Shown piece by piece: positions 1 to 8,739 of a DNA stretch of 64,000 nt. Under the pieces are notes generated by a model. That model did not search any database. It was given only the letters and a program-made list of their open reading frames with translations, and was not told the DNA's origin. The number at the start of each line of letters is the position of its first letter. Positions within the stretch are counted from its first letter, which is position 1. This stretch comes from Kushneria phyllosphaerae (GTDB lineage Bacteria > Pseudomonadota > Gammaproteobacteria > Pseudomonadales > Halomonadaceae), in contig NZ_ONZI01000003.1 of the NCBI RefSeq assembly GCF_900312995.1, forward strand, positions 620,001 through 684,000. The letters are read 5' to 3'. Both the position numbers and the translations under genes were made by a program.

Positions 1-3000
1 AGGAGGTCACCAACTGGATGGGACCTGTTGGGGCGTGGCTTTCCGATGTTCTCTATTCCCTGTTCGGCGCCAGCGCGCTATGGGCCCCCGGTATGCTGGG
101 GCTGGGTGCCTGGCGATTGATGCGTGCCAAAGAGGCCCATGTGGTCTGGGACCCCATGGCACTGGCCGTGCGCGGCGGCGGTCTGCTGCTGGTCATGGTG
201 GCCACCTGTAATGTCGGGGCGCTGCATTTTCACGATGCCAGCAATGATCTGCCCTATGGTTCGGGCGGCATCGTGGGAGAGGGTGTTTCAGCGGCCCTTG
301 CCTCGCTGGTGGGCAAGCACGGTACTACGCTGCTGTCGCTGGCGGCCTTTCTCTGCGGTATGCCACTGCTCACCGGCATGTCCTGGTTTTCCATCATTGA
401 CGAGGTGGGCAACGGTATCTGGCGCGGTGTGCGCTGGTGTGCCCGTCGTGTGGGCATGGCAGGCGCAAGCATTGGCAGCGCCGGCTCAAGGCTTCAGGAG
501 CGTCGCCGTGAAATGGCCCAGGAGCGCCGCGAGGCCTATCTTGCCGCTCAGTCGGAAGATGAGTTTGACTTTGGCCATGACGACGATGATGACGCCGATG
601 GCGGCCTGCGTGCGGAGGCCGAGGACGCCCGTCCCCGTCGCGAGCGCAGCAGCCTGCTGGCGCGCCTCATTCCGGGACGCCGCCGGGAAGTTCATGACGA
701 CGAAGCGTTTCTTGAGGACGAGGAGCCGGTAGACTCAACGCGCCATCGGCACGAAAGTGATGGCGTAGAGGCGCGTGAGCCCGTGTCCGGCATGCGTACA
801 GGTGATGACGATATTCCCTGGGAGCAACCCTACGAGGCCCCGTCTCCGGCACATGATGCGCGTCATAACGATCATGCCCCCACTGAGCCGGTGCTTTCCA
901 CGACCGAGACAGAGCGTACTCGTGGAATTCGCGATACCGATAGACCAACGGTCTCCGCGCGACAGGCGGCAGGTCTCGAGCGTCGTGAATCCCATGGCGG
1001 TGCAGAGGGGGGTGCAGCATCTGCAGCAGTGTCTGCCGAGACAGTGTCCAGGCAAACGCGCTCTGATGATGACGTGGCTTCTTCCCGAGCGCCTTCCGCG
1101 GATGAGTCTTCGCTGCACGCCCCAGCGGACAGTGGCCCCGCTTCCGGCACTCCGGAAGGGGATGAGGGCCTTGATACGCGTCTGGACGAGCGTCCGGCAC
1201 CGGTGCAGCCGCCTCAACAGCCGATGGAAACCTCCCGGACTAACGAGACTGCTGCAAGCGATGTGACCCGTCGTCGGATTCCTGAAGTCATTCCCGAGCC
1301 ACGACTGGCTGAAGATGACGAGGACAACTTCGATGCGTCGCCCGTGCCGGCATTTGAGCGTTCCGAGCCGACACAACATCAACGTCAGACGCCGCCAACC
1401 GATACCCCTTCTGAGCATCGGGTACCTGCATCGGCACCGACGGCCTTCGTTGAGCCCGACTCAAGTGATGTGACGCTGGAGGCGATGGCGCCCTCCCATG
1501 AGCGTGACATGCCTCTGGTCGATGACATGTCTTTGGTCGATAACGTGCCTTTGGTCAATGACGTGCAGGACGATGATCGACCAGTGCTGAGCTGGGAAGA
1601 CGATGAGCCCGAGTTCTCGACGCCGTTGAGCGCACGTGATGAAGCTGAGCCGCTGGTAAGCGCGCCGCCGGCTTCAGCGCTGACCTTCGAGGAAGAAGAT
1701 GATACTCGGGACACTGTCGTACCAAGGCCGCCCATGCCGGAACGTCCTGCACAAACGGCTTCACCACAACCCGCGCAAGAGACCCCGGTGCCGGCATCGC
1801 CGTCGCATCCAGACGAGGCGAAGGCCGTTACACCGCCGCCGGCGCATTCTGATCATGCCCCGGCCGCCACTGAAACACCCGCGCCGCGCCCTGAACCCGA
1901 GGTCGACCCGGGAGACAACAGCAGCCCCACCCTCTGGACCGTACAGCAGATGCAGACCCAGCGGCCTGCGCACGAGTCCGACGGTGAGCCGCTGGGTAAA
2001 CTGCCGTCGCTGTCGCTTCTGACGCCACCGTCGTCTCATGAGCCAACCTATACGCCCGAACAGCTTCAGGACATGGCAGAGCTTCTGGAGGTGCGCCTGC
2101 GTGAGTATGGCGTCAAGGCCGAGGTGGTCGACACCTGGCCGGGGCCTGTTATCACGCGTTTCGAGATCAAGCCGGCGCCCGGTGTAAAAGTCTCCAAGAT
2201 CAGCAACCTGGCCAAGGATCTGGCGCGCTCGCTGATGGTCAAAAGCGTCCGTGTGGTCGAGATCATCCCGGGTCGTCCGACGGTCGGCATCGAGATTCCC
2301 AACCCCAATCGGGCCATGATCCGGCTGAGAGAGGTCTTTGACTCCGACGTCTATCAGGACGCCCGCTCGCCGGTGACGGTCGCGCTGGGTCAGGATATCG
2401 GTGGCAATCCGGTGGTGGCCAATCTCAACAAGATGCCGCACCTGCTGGTGGCCGGTACCACCGGCTCGGGCAAATCGGTCGGCGTCAACGCCATGCTGAT
2501 CTCGATGCTTTTGAAGGCCACGCCGGATGAAGTGCGCATGATCATGGTGGATCCCAAGATGCTGGAGCTGTCGGTTTATGACGGCATTCCGCATCTGCTG
2601 GCGCCGGTGGTCACCGACATGAAAGAGGCCGCCAACGCCCTGCGCTGGTGCGTGGCCGAAATGGAACGTCGTTACAAGCTGATGGCGGCCATGGGGGTAC
2701 GTAACCTGGCCGGCTTCAATGCGCGTGTTGATGAGGCCTCGCAGGCCGGCGCCCAGATTGCCGATCCGATGTGGGAACCGCAGCCCTGGGAGATGCACGA
2801 ACAGCCGCCGGTGCTCGAAAAGCTGCCCTATATCGTGGTGGTGATCGACGAGTTCGCCGATATGTTCATGATCGTGGGCAAAAAGGTTGAAGAGCTGATT
2901 GCCCGTATTGCGCAGAAAGCGCGTGCGGCCGGCATTCACCTGATTCTGGCCACGCAGCGTCCGTCCGTGGATGTGGTGACCGGTCTGATCAAGGCCAATA

Positions 3001-3494
3001 TTCCCACGCGTATGGCCTTCCAGGTGTCGTCGCGGATCGACTCGCGCACGATTCTGGATCAGGGCGGCGCCGAGCATCTTCTCGGACACGGCGACATGCT
3101 GTATCTCCCGGCCGGCGCCGGCATCCCCATGCGTGTGCATGGCGCTTTTGTCGACGATGACGAGGTGCATCGCGTGGTCGATGACTGGAAGCGTCGCGGT
3201 GAGCCCGAGTACATCGATGAGATTCTCTCCGGTGGGGTGTCTGCCGATGCGCTGGCAGGGCTTGAAGCCGAAGGCGAAGGCAGCGATGACCCGGAGCAGG
3301 ACGCGCTTTATGACGAGGCCGTGGCCTATGTGACCGAGTCACGTCGGGCATCGATCTCCTCGGTCCAGCGTCGCTTCAAGATTGGCTACAATCGCGCCGC
3401 ACGACTGGTCGAGGCGATGGAAATGGCCGGCGTGGTCTCCTCCATGGGCAGTAATGGTGCAAGAGAGGTGCTGGCGTCGCCGCCGGCACACTGA
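1..3494 (+). CDS. ftsK: DNA translocase FtsK (5' end cut by window edge)
   Basis: FtsK is a septum-anchored, ATP-driven DNA pump that clears and aligns chromosome termini and activates XerCD/dif recombination. The reading frame is open from base 3 with no stop, and codons before the first visible ATG (base 18) encode a sequence continuous with FtsK membrane segments, so the true start lies outside the window. Visible parts: the last N-terminal membrane helices (about bases 30-420), a very long acidic Pro/Glu/Asp-rich linker (about 540-1990), the alpha/beta motor with Walker A GTTGSGKS (2454-2477) and Walker B VVVIDEF (about 2835-2855), and a C-terminal winged-helix gamma domain (about 3300-3490) that reads KOPS sites. 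About 1163 residues are visible. The ftsK-lolA-rarA order is the usual gammaproteobacterial one. Confidence 0.97.
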   Translation, partial: EVTNWMGPVGAWLSDVLYSLFGASALWAPGMLGLGAWRLMRAKEAHVVWDPMALAVRGGGLLLVMVATCNVGALHFHDASNDLPYGSGGIVGEGVSAALASLVGKHGTTLLSLAAFLCGMPLLTGMSWFSIIDEVGNGIWRGVRWCARRVGMAGASIGSAGSRLQERRREMAQERREAYLAAQSEDEFDFGHDDDDDADGGLRAEAEDARPRRERSSLLARLIPGRRREVHDDEAFLEDEEPVDSTRHRHESDGVEAREPVSGMRTGDDDIPWEQPYEAPSPAHDARHNDHAPTEPVLSTTETERTRGIRDTDRPTVSARQAAGLERRESHGGAEGGAASAAVSAETVSRQTRSDDDVASSRAPSADESSLHAPADSGPASGTPEGDEGLDTRLDERPAPVQPPQQPMETSRTNETAASDVTRRRIPEVIPEPRLAEDDEDNFDASPVPAFERSEPTQHQRQTPPTDTPSEHRVPASAPTAFVEPDSSDVTLEAMAPSHERDMPLVDDMSLVDNVPLVNDVQDDDRPVLSWEDDEPEFSTPLSARDEAEPLVSAPPASALTFEEEDDTRDTVVPRPPMPERPAQTASPQPAQETPVPASPSHPDEAKAVTPPPAHSDHAPAATETPAPRPEPEVDPGDNSSPTLWTVQQMQTQRPAHESDGEPLGKLPSLSLLTPPSSHEPTYTPEQLQDMAELLEVRLREYGVKAEVVDTWPGPVITRFEIKPAPGVKVSKISNLAKDLARSLMVKSVRVVEIIPGRPTVGIEIPNPNRAMIRLREVFDSDVYQDARSPVTVALGQDIGGNPVVANLNKMPHLLVAGTTGSGKSVGVNAMLISMLLKATPDEVRMIMVDPKMLELSVYDGIPHLLAPVVTDMKEAANALRWCVAEMERRYKLMAAMGVRNLAGFNARVDEASQAGAQIADPMWEPQPWEMHEQPPVLEKLPYIVVVIDEFADMFMIVGKKVEELIARIAQKARAAGIHLILATQRPSVDVVTGLIKANIPTRMAFQVSSRIDSRTILDQGGAEHLLGHGDMLYLPAGAGIPMRVHGAFVDDDEVHRVVDDWKRRGEPEYIDEILSGGVSADALAGLEAEGEGSDDPEQDALYDEAVAYVTESRRASISSVQRRFKIGYNRAARLVEAMEMAGVVSSMGSNGAREVLASPPAH

Positions 3495-3632
3495 CCCGAG
3501 GTGCAGGGCAACGTCTTGATATACCTCGACAAGTCTTAAGTTTCAGCAGGGATAAGCAGAGAACCTGTCACACGGTGGCAGGTCAAAGGAACACCACGGC
3601 ACGCTCTCTGCCTAAAAGGACAGGATGTTTTG

Positions 3633-4295
3633 ATGACACTGATGACTCATGGCCGCAAGGGCCTTGCTCGTACACTGGGGCTGGCAGGCGCTACTTTCAT
3701 GGCGGCCTGCATGGCTCTGCCGGCGCAGGCAGCGTCCGAGGATGCCGAGCGACTGACGTCGCTGCTTGAGCCGCTTAAAACCTACTCTGCCGATTTCAAC
3801 CAGCAGGTCGCCAGTGGCGGTGGCAGTCTGCAAAATGCCAGCGGCCACATGTGGCTGTCGCGCCCCGGTCGCTTTAACTGGGAAGTTTCCGATCCCTATC
3901 GCCAGACCGTGGTGTCCGACGGGCAGAAGATCTACCTCTATGATCCCGATCTGGAGCAGGTCAGCATTCGCCCGCTCGATCAGCGTGTGACCCATACGCC
4001 GGCGCTGTTGCTCTCCGGTCAGGCCAGTGAGCTGACCGAGAACTACAACGTGTCGCGCCGCCAGCAGGGGGCCACCGAGTTTTTCGCGCTGTCGCCGCGC
4101 TCCAACGATTCCCTGTTTCAGTCCCTGGAGCTGGTGTTCAACAACGAGCGCCTTTCCGGGATCGATCTGACCGACGGCACTGGCCAGAGCACGGAAATCT
4201 CGTTTCGCAATATCGAAGTCAATCCTGACATCAGTGCCTCGCACTTTCAGTTCAAGATCCCCGACGGGGCGGATGTGATGCGCGAAGGTAACTGA
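3633..4295 (+). CDS. lolA: outer-membrane lipoprotein carrier protein LolA
   Basis: LolA is the periplasmic chaperone that takes lipoproteins from LolCDE in the inner membrane and passes them to LolB in the outer membrane. The 220-residue product has a signal peptide (basic RKGLAR, hydrophobic core, cleavage likely after ALPAQA) followed by the LolA fold. Typical motifs are YSADFNQQV, GRFNWEVSDPYRQTVVSDG and a hydrophobic curved-sheet pattern. I chose the ATG at 3633; a TTG at 3630 is also in frame and sits slightly better behind the AAAGGA at 3615-3620. It lies 138 bases after ftsK and 57 bases before rarA, so the three are probably partly co-transcribed. Confidence 0.95.
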   Translation: MTLMTHGRKGLARTLGLAGATFMAACMALPAQAASEDAERLTSLLEPLKTYSADFNQQVASGGGSLQNASGHMWLSRPGRFNWEVSDPYRQTVVSDGQKIYLYDPDLEQVSIRPLDQRVTHTPALLLSGQASELTENYNVSRRQQGATEFFALSPRSNDSLFQSLELVFNNERLSGIDLTDGTGQSTEISFRNIEVNPDISASHFQFKIPDGADVMREGN

Positions 4296-4352
4296 TGGAG
4301 GCCGCGTAATCTGCCATGATGGAGGCATACTCCGCACAAGGGTGCCTTCCTC

Positions 4353-5702
4353 ATGAGTGACCTGTTTGATCGTGACGCGCCGCCCGGGCAACCGCTGGCG
4401 GCGCGTCTGCGTCCTGCCCGGCTTGAAGACTATATCGGGCAGTCACACCTGTTGGGCCCGGATCGCCCACTGACGCGGGCGCTGGCGCGTGATCAACTCT
4501 ACTCCATGATCCTCTGGGGCCCGCCCGGTGTCGGCAAGACCACGCTGGCACGTTTGATCGCCGGCTATACCCGCTCGCATTTTGCAACGCTTTCGGCAGT
4601 CTCCGCAGGCGTGAAGGAAATCCGTGCAGCGGCCTTTGAAGCGCAGCAGCGTGGCCAGAGCGGCCAGCGCACGCTCTTGTTTGTCGATGAGGTGCACCGA
4701 TTCAACAAGGCGCAGCAGGATGCCTTTCTGCCCTGGGTCGAAGAGGGGGTGTTCACCTTTGTCGGCGCCACCACCGAAAATCCTTCCTTTGAACTCAACA
4801 ATGCCCTGCTGTCGCGGGCGCGCGTGCACGTGCTCAAACCCTTGAGCGTGGAAGAGCTGCGTCAGGTGATCGACCGGGCGCTGATCGAACCGGCAGGGCT
4901 TGGCGAGGCTGGCATCGAGGCATCAGACAGCGTACGTGATCTTTTGGCACAGGCAGCTGACGGTGACGCACGGCGGGCGCTCAATCTGCTTGAAATTGCC
5001 GCTGACATGGCAGAGGCCGGTGGTGACGGGGCAGCGCCCGCGCTATCCCAGGCCGTGATTGAAGAGGTGCTGGGCGAAAGCACGCGGCGACTTGATCGCG
5101 GTGGCGATCTCTTTTATGACCAGATTTCGGCGCTGCACAAATCGGTTCGCGGCAGCGCCCCGGATGCCGCGCTCTACTGGTACTGTCGCATGCTCGATGG
5201 CGGGGCTGACCCGCTCTACATCGCTCGTCGCGTGGTGCGCATGGCCAGTGAAGAGGTTGGCAACGCAGACCCTCGTGCCCTGCGCCTTGCACTTGATGGC
5301 TGGGAGGTTCAGGAGCGCCTGGGTAGCCCTGAAGGTGAGCTGGCGGTGGCCCAGGCCATTCTCTATCTTGCCAGCGCGCCGAAGAGCAATGCCGCCTACG
5401 TGGCCTATAATCAGGCGCGCGCGCATGTGGCCTCGACCCCCGGGCATGATGTGCCGGTGCATCTGCGCAATGCACCAACATCTCTGATGAAGTCGCTGGG
5501 CCACGGGCATGACTATCGCTATGCCCACGATGAACCCAATGCCTACGCCGCCGGTGAAACCTATTTTCCCGATTCGCTGGTAGGCACCCGTTACTATCAG
5601 CCGGTCGATCGTGGCCTCGAAAAACGCATCGCTGAAAAGCTTGAGTGGCTGGAAGGGCTGGACCGGGCTGCGACGCATCGACGCAGTTCCGAACCATCAT
5701 GA
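4353..5702 (+). CDS. rarA: replication-associated recombination protein RarA (MgsA) AAA+ ATPase
   Basis: RarA is an AAA+ clamp-loader-like ATPase that acts at stalled replication forks and interacts with SSB. The 449 residues show the N-terminal PLAARLRPARLEDYIGQ signature, Walker A GPPGVGKTT (residues 56-64), Walker B LLFVDEVHRF (108-117), a sensor-1 VGATTENPSFE segment, and the C-terminal tetramerisation domain with NNALLSRARV and YRYAHDEPNAYAAGETYFP. Length and motifs match the family throughout. In many relatives serS follows rarA; here it does not. Confidence 0.96.
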   Translation: MSDLFDRDAPPGQPLAARLRPARLEDYIGQSHLLGPDRPLTRALARDQLYSMILWGPPGVGKTTLARLIAGYTRSHFATLSAVSAGVKEIRAAAFEAQQRGQSGQRTLLFVDEVHRFNKAQQDAFLPWVEEGVFTFVGATTENPSFELNNALLSRARVHVLKPLSVEELRQVIDRALIEPAGLGEAGIEASDSVRDLLAQAADGDARRALNLLEIAADMAEAGGDGAAPALSQAVIEEVLGESTRRLDRGGDLFYDQISALHKSVRGSAPDAALYWYCRMLDGGADPLYIARRVVRMASEEVGNADPRALRLALDGWEVQERLGSPEGELAVAQAILYLASAPKSNAAYVAYNQARAHVASTPGHDVPVHLRNAPTSLMKSLGHGHDYRYAHDEPNAYAAGETYFPDSLVGTRYYQPVDRGLEKRIAEKLEWLEGLDRAATHRRSSEPS

Positions 5703-5896
5703 GAAAGGATGAGCAGGGCAGACACGTTGTCTCATGCCCGTCATGGCGGGAACATGGCCGCAACGCCCCTTGATGCGCCTGCTCAGGCTGTGGCGGGTAT
5801 TAAATTTAATGAACCCTGCATGCGACCAAAGTAAGTGGCAGGTGAGGTCAAAAGACACAAGACTGGTAGCTCGTCAAATTTGCCGGAGACGCCGCC

Positions 5897-6448
5897 ATGC
5901 TCAAGTTGACTCAGCTTCGCCAGGATCATGCGCACATGGCTCGACTGCTTCATGTGCTTTCGCTGCAGCATCGTTATCTTGTGACCGGAGAGCGCCCCAG
6001 CTTTCGTCTCATGCGTGAAGCCTGTGATTACATCATGGACTATATGAACGATTACATCGTGCCGCTGGAAACGCTTTGCGGCAATCGTCTGACCGAGCGC
6101 GGTGCACATTCCGGCCAGGAAGTCTGCGAGCTGGCCGGTGAGTATCGTGAGCTCAGGCAGCGTCTGAGACATCTGGAAGACGATCTCGACAACATCCTCA
6201 TGGACGCCATCATGCCCATGACGCTTTTCGGTGAGCGTCTAAAGGCGTATCTGGATGCGCATCGCCATGTGCTGCGCATCGAGCGCGAACATCTGTTTCC
6301 GCTGCTCGATGCCGGTATGGACGAAAAAGAGTACGTCGAGCTGCGTGATACCCTGCCGCTTCAGGCCCGTACGCAGCTGGTGCGCCTGCAGCAGGAATAT
6401 CCTGACCTCTATGCCGAGTTTCGTGACATTCGACCGGCGGTGGCCTGA
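5897..6448 (+). CDS. hemerythrin-like HHE helical protein with incomplete metal site
   Basis: A 183-residue all-helical protein with the layout of the bacterial hemerythrin (HHE cation-binding) family. The first-helix pattern DHAHM (H11, H13), a central helix DYIMDYMNDY, a middle AGEYREL segment and a final AHRHVLRIEREHLFP (H122/H124, E129, H132) line up with it. In ordinary members the second helix carries an HHPxED motif; here that place reads IVPLET (54-59), and the usual EHR of the third helix is EYR (Y83). So about half the expected di-iron ligands are absent, and oxygen or NO binding cannot be assumed. The start ATG follows GGAGACGCCGCC. The gene is monocistronic and ends at a strong terminator. 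Family assignment is by pattern, function unknown. Confidence 0.7.
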   Translation: MLKLTQLRQDHAHMARLLHVLSLQHRYLVTGERPSFRLMREACDYIMDYMNDYIVPLETLCGNRLTERGAHSGQEVCELAGEYRELRQRLRHLEDDLDNILMDAIMPMTLFGERLKAYLDAHRHVLRIEREHLFPLLDAGMDEKEYVELRDTLPLQARTQLVRLQQEYPDLYAEFRDIRPAVA

Positions 6449-6509
6449 GTGCCCGTTGCCCGGGCGTATCACTCCCGGCATTTCGAGCAGATGCCAGTAC
6501 AGACATGAA

Positions 6510-6542
6510 CGGGGCGGCATAAAGATGCCGCCCCGCTTTTTT
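6510..6542 (+). terminator. intrinsic terminator after the hemerythrin-like gene
   Basis: Perfect 11-bp stem (CGGGGCGGCAT / ATGCCGCCCCG, 6510-6520 and 6525-6535) with an AAAG loop, followed by C and six T. The T run is only on the plus-strand side, so it terminates the rightward gene ahead of the convergent DsrE-like gene. Confidence 0.92.
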
Positions 6543-6562
6543 GTTATAGGTACGCGCAAGCG

Positions 6563-7147
6563 TTACAAACGCTCGTAGGCGTACCCCTTGTTGCCGTAGA
6601 TCGCCAGTGTGCTGAGTGCCGAGGGCGTAATGCCAATTTCCTGGTTGACGTCGGGGTTGGCTATTTTCCAGTGGCTGAGCACCTGGCCACAGACTTCAAC
6701 TCGAACCCCTGCTTTTGTCAGGGCATGTACCAGTGGCTCATTAGGATTGTCGACGCCGAACCACTTGTCATACAGGCTGGAGGTCACAACGCTGCGGGTG
6801 GCATCCCCGTGAATGATGGCCACAAAGTCCAGATGCTCCAGCGGAACGCCTGCCTCGGCAAAGACATTGACGGCACGTGCTACGCGCATCAGGCCGGGAT
6901 TGATGGCTCTCGGGTCATCGCTGCCACCGACCACATCAAAGATGACCTTGTAATGCTTGTTGGGGTCAGGCACATCCACGGTGTCATGGCGCTCGGCAAT
7001 GCCGCCAAATTTCTCTATTGCCGGATAACGGGCATGGTCAATGCCGGCCGACGGTTTACGGGGAATGACCGCGGCAAAAAGCACCATGAGAACGGCTGCC
7101 AATATCAGCGCTGCCAGCATCCAGTGCCGCTTGAAAAGATTCAGCAT
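6563..7147 (-). CDS. membrane-anchored DsrE/DsrF-like protein
   Basis: A 194-residue protein with one N-terminal membrane anchor (about residues 9-28) and a DsrE-like alpha/beta domain. Support is the alternating beta pattern KVIFDVVGG, FVAIIHGDA and VRVEVCGQVLSHW, with a Cys (C153) where DsrE-family proteins carry their persulfide-type cysteine, and a final IGITPSALSTLAIYGNKGYAYERL stretch typical of small DsrE proteins of unknown role. The start chosen is the ATG at 7147, preceded by AGGGACTCGAT; an upstream in-frame start would place about 31 hydrophilic residues before the membrane helix and has no good ribosome-binding site. The anchor suggests a domain held at the inner membrane, probably on the periplasmic side. 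Sulfur-relay activity is only an inference. Confidence 0.78.
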   Translation of the reverse strand: MLNLFKRHWMLAALILAAVLMVLFAAVIPRKPSAGIDHARYPAIEKFGGIAERHDTVDVPDPNKHYKVIFDVVGGSDDPRAINPGLMRVARAVNVFAEAGVPLEHLDFVAIIHGDATRSVVTSSLYDKWFGVDNPNEPLVHALTKAGVRVEVCGQVLSHWKIANPDVNQEIGITPSALSTLAIYGNKGYAYERL

Positions 7148-7405
7148 ATCGAGTCCCTGAAAGCCAAAGAAGTTGTGTTGGTCACCGGTCGGGGGCGTGA
7201 CAGGACGTCCCTCGACGGGTAACGACCGTGGTATAGCCAATGAGGTGACGGGAGTCTACAGATTTTGCGTCAATGTCACAGTGCCATAGCGACGTTCCAT
7301 GGCTGCGAGAGCGGCATCAATACTTGAGCTGCTATGGGCACGCGCTACACTGGCGGCCTCTTTCATCATGACCGTTATCACAACGGCCGGACCAGGTATT
7401 TTACA

Positions 7406-8518
7406 TTGAGCGTACCCGTCGTTGCCCCCGACCAGTACTCCGCACAGCTTGACGCCAAGCGTCAGCGCATCGTTGACCAGTTTGCCCGCTTTGAAGCGCC
7501 GCCCCTTGAAGTCTTTGCCTCTCCGGCGAGTCATTACCGTATGCGATGCGAGTTTCGCCTCTGGCATGAGGGAGATGATCTTTTTCACGCCATGTTTGAA
7601 ACGGATGCCGACGGTGTTAAACAGATTGTGCGAATGGATCAGTATCCGGTGGCGAGCCGCCGCATCAATGCGCTGATGACACAGCTGATGGACGCCATTC
7701 GTGATCGTCCCGAGCTGCGTCATCGGCTGTTTCAGGTGGAGTACCTCACGACCCGACAGGGCGAGGCGTTGATCACGCTGGTCTATCACCGACAGCTTGA
7801 TGCGACGTGGGAGCAGGCCGCCCGCGAGCTCGAAACAACGCTGGAGGCGGCCATCATCGGTCGCGCGCGCAAGCAGCGCCGGGTACTGACCCGAGAGTCG
7901 GTCACCGAGCATCTTGAGGTGGCCGGGCGCGTATTCAGCTATCAGCAGGTCGAAAACAGCTTTACCCAGCCCAATGCTGACATTGCAGAAAGCATGCTCA
8001 ACTGGGCCCGGGAAGTCACCCGAGGGGAAGATGGCCTGCGCCGTCCCACTGATCTGGTCGAGCTTTACTGCGGCAATGGCAACTTCACGATCGCGCTGGC
8101 GGACAATTTCCGACGAGTCGTGGCCACCGAAATTTCGCGCACCTCCGTGGCCTCGGCCCAACACAATCTGGCATTGAATGGGATCGACAACGTGCATGTG
8201 GCACGCATGTCGAGCGAGGAGTTTGCCCAGGCGCTATCAGGTGAAAAAGCGGGACGGCGTGTCAGCGAGATGCAGCTTGAAACGCATGACTTTTCGACCG
8301 TACTGGTAGACCCGCCGCGAGCAGGGCTTGACGCCGACAGCTGTGAGCAGATCGCCCGATTTGACAACATTGTCTATATCTCCTGTAACCCCGATACGCT
8401 TGAAGCCAACCTGGAACAGCTCGGCCGTACCCATGAAATGCATCGCTTCGCCCTTTTTGACCAGTTTCCTTATACCAATCACTGTGAGTGTGGCGTTTTG
8501 CTCAAACGCCGGTGCTAA
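7406..8518 (+). CDS. trmA: tRNA (uracil-54-C5)-methyltransferase TrmA
   Basis: TrmA makes the invariant T54 (m5U) of the tRNA T-loop with S-adenosylmethionine. Motifs seen: QYSAQLDAKRQ near the start, MRCEFRLWHEGDDLFHAMF, the SAM-binding VELYCGNGNFTIALA, LVDPPRAGLD, and the nucleophile loop IVYISCNPDTLEANL. A TTG at 7406 with AGG about 9 bases upstream gives 370 residues, close to the 366 of E. coli TrmA, and removes 24 non-family residues encoded after the ATG at 7334. That ATG is the alternative start. The gene is divergent from the DsrE-like gene. Confidence 0.95.
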   Translation: MSVPVVAPDQYSAQLDAKRQRIVDQFARFEAPPLEVFASPASHYRMRCEFRLWHEGDDLFHAMFETDADGVKQIVRMDQYPVASRRINALMTQLMDAIRDRPELRHRLFQVEYLTTRQGEALITLVYHRQLDATWEQAARELETTLEAAIIGRARKQRRVLTRESVTEHLEVAGRVFSYQQVENSFTQPNADIAESMLNWAREVTRGEDGLRRPTDLVELYCGNGNFTIALADNFRRVVATEISRTSVASAQHNLALNGIDNVHVARMSSEEFAQALSGEKAGRRVSEMQLETHDFSTVLVDPPRAGLDADSCEQIARFDNIVYISCNPDTLEANLEQLGRTHEMHRFALFDQFPYTNHCECGVLLKRRC

Positions 8519-8542
8519 CCGACCGGTATGAGGCCTGTCCGA

Positions 8543-8632
8543 CCCCGCCATGGCGGGGCCGATGCGTTTTGGGCGCAGCCATGCCGATTGCGGCATGGCT
8601 AGGGACGGCCCCATGCCGGTTGGTCATGGGGC
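8543..8632. repeat. three consecutive hairpins between trmA and gdhB
   Basis: Three separate inverted repeats follow one another: CCCCGCCATGGCGGGG (8543-8558), a 10-bp stem AGCCATGCCG/CGGCATGGCT (8577-8600) and an 8-bp stem GCCCCATG/CATGGGGC (8608-8632). The first is followed by GCGTTTTGGG, a poor T run, so it may be a weak trmA terminator. The others would lie in the gdhB leader if transcription starts upstream. Role not known. Confidence 0.6.
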
Positions 8633-8739
8633 ATGATAAAAATGCGCATACAGTAGGGATAAAGCGTTTGCTGAACTAGGATGTCACGGTGGTCATCCCA
8701 TCAGGATGCGTAGGCATTTGCGGTACGCGAGGAGAATCG

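Noticed and set aside
1761..3170. Long open frame (469 codons) on the minus strand of ftsK
   Set aside because: Histidine/arginine/glutamine-rich translation typical of the antisense of a GC-rich gene, with no family motif; ftsK itself is certain.
7256..8197. 313-codon minus-strand frame across trmA
   Set aside because: Antisense to a clear TrmA with no motif of its own.
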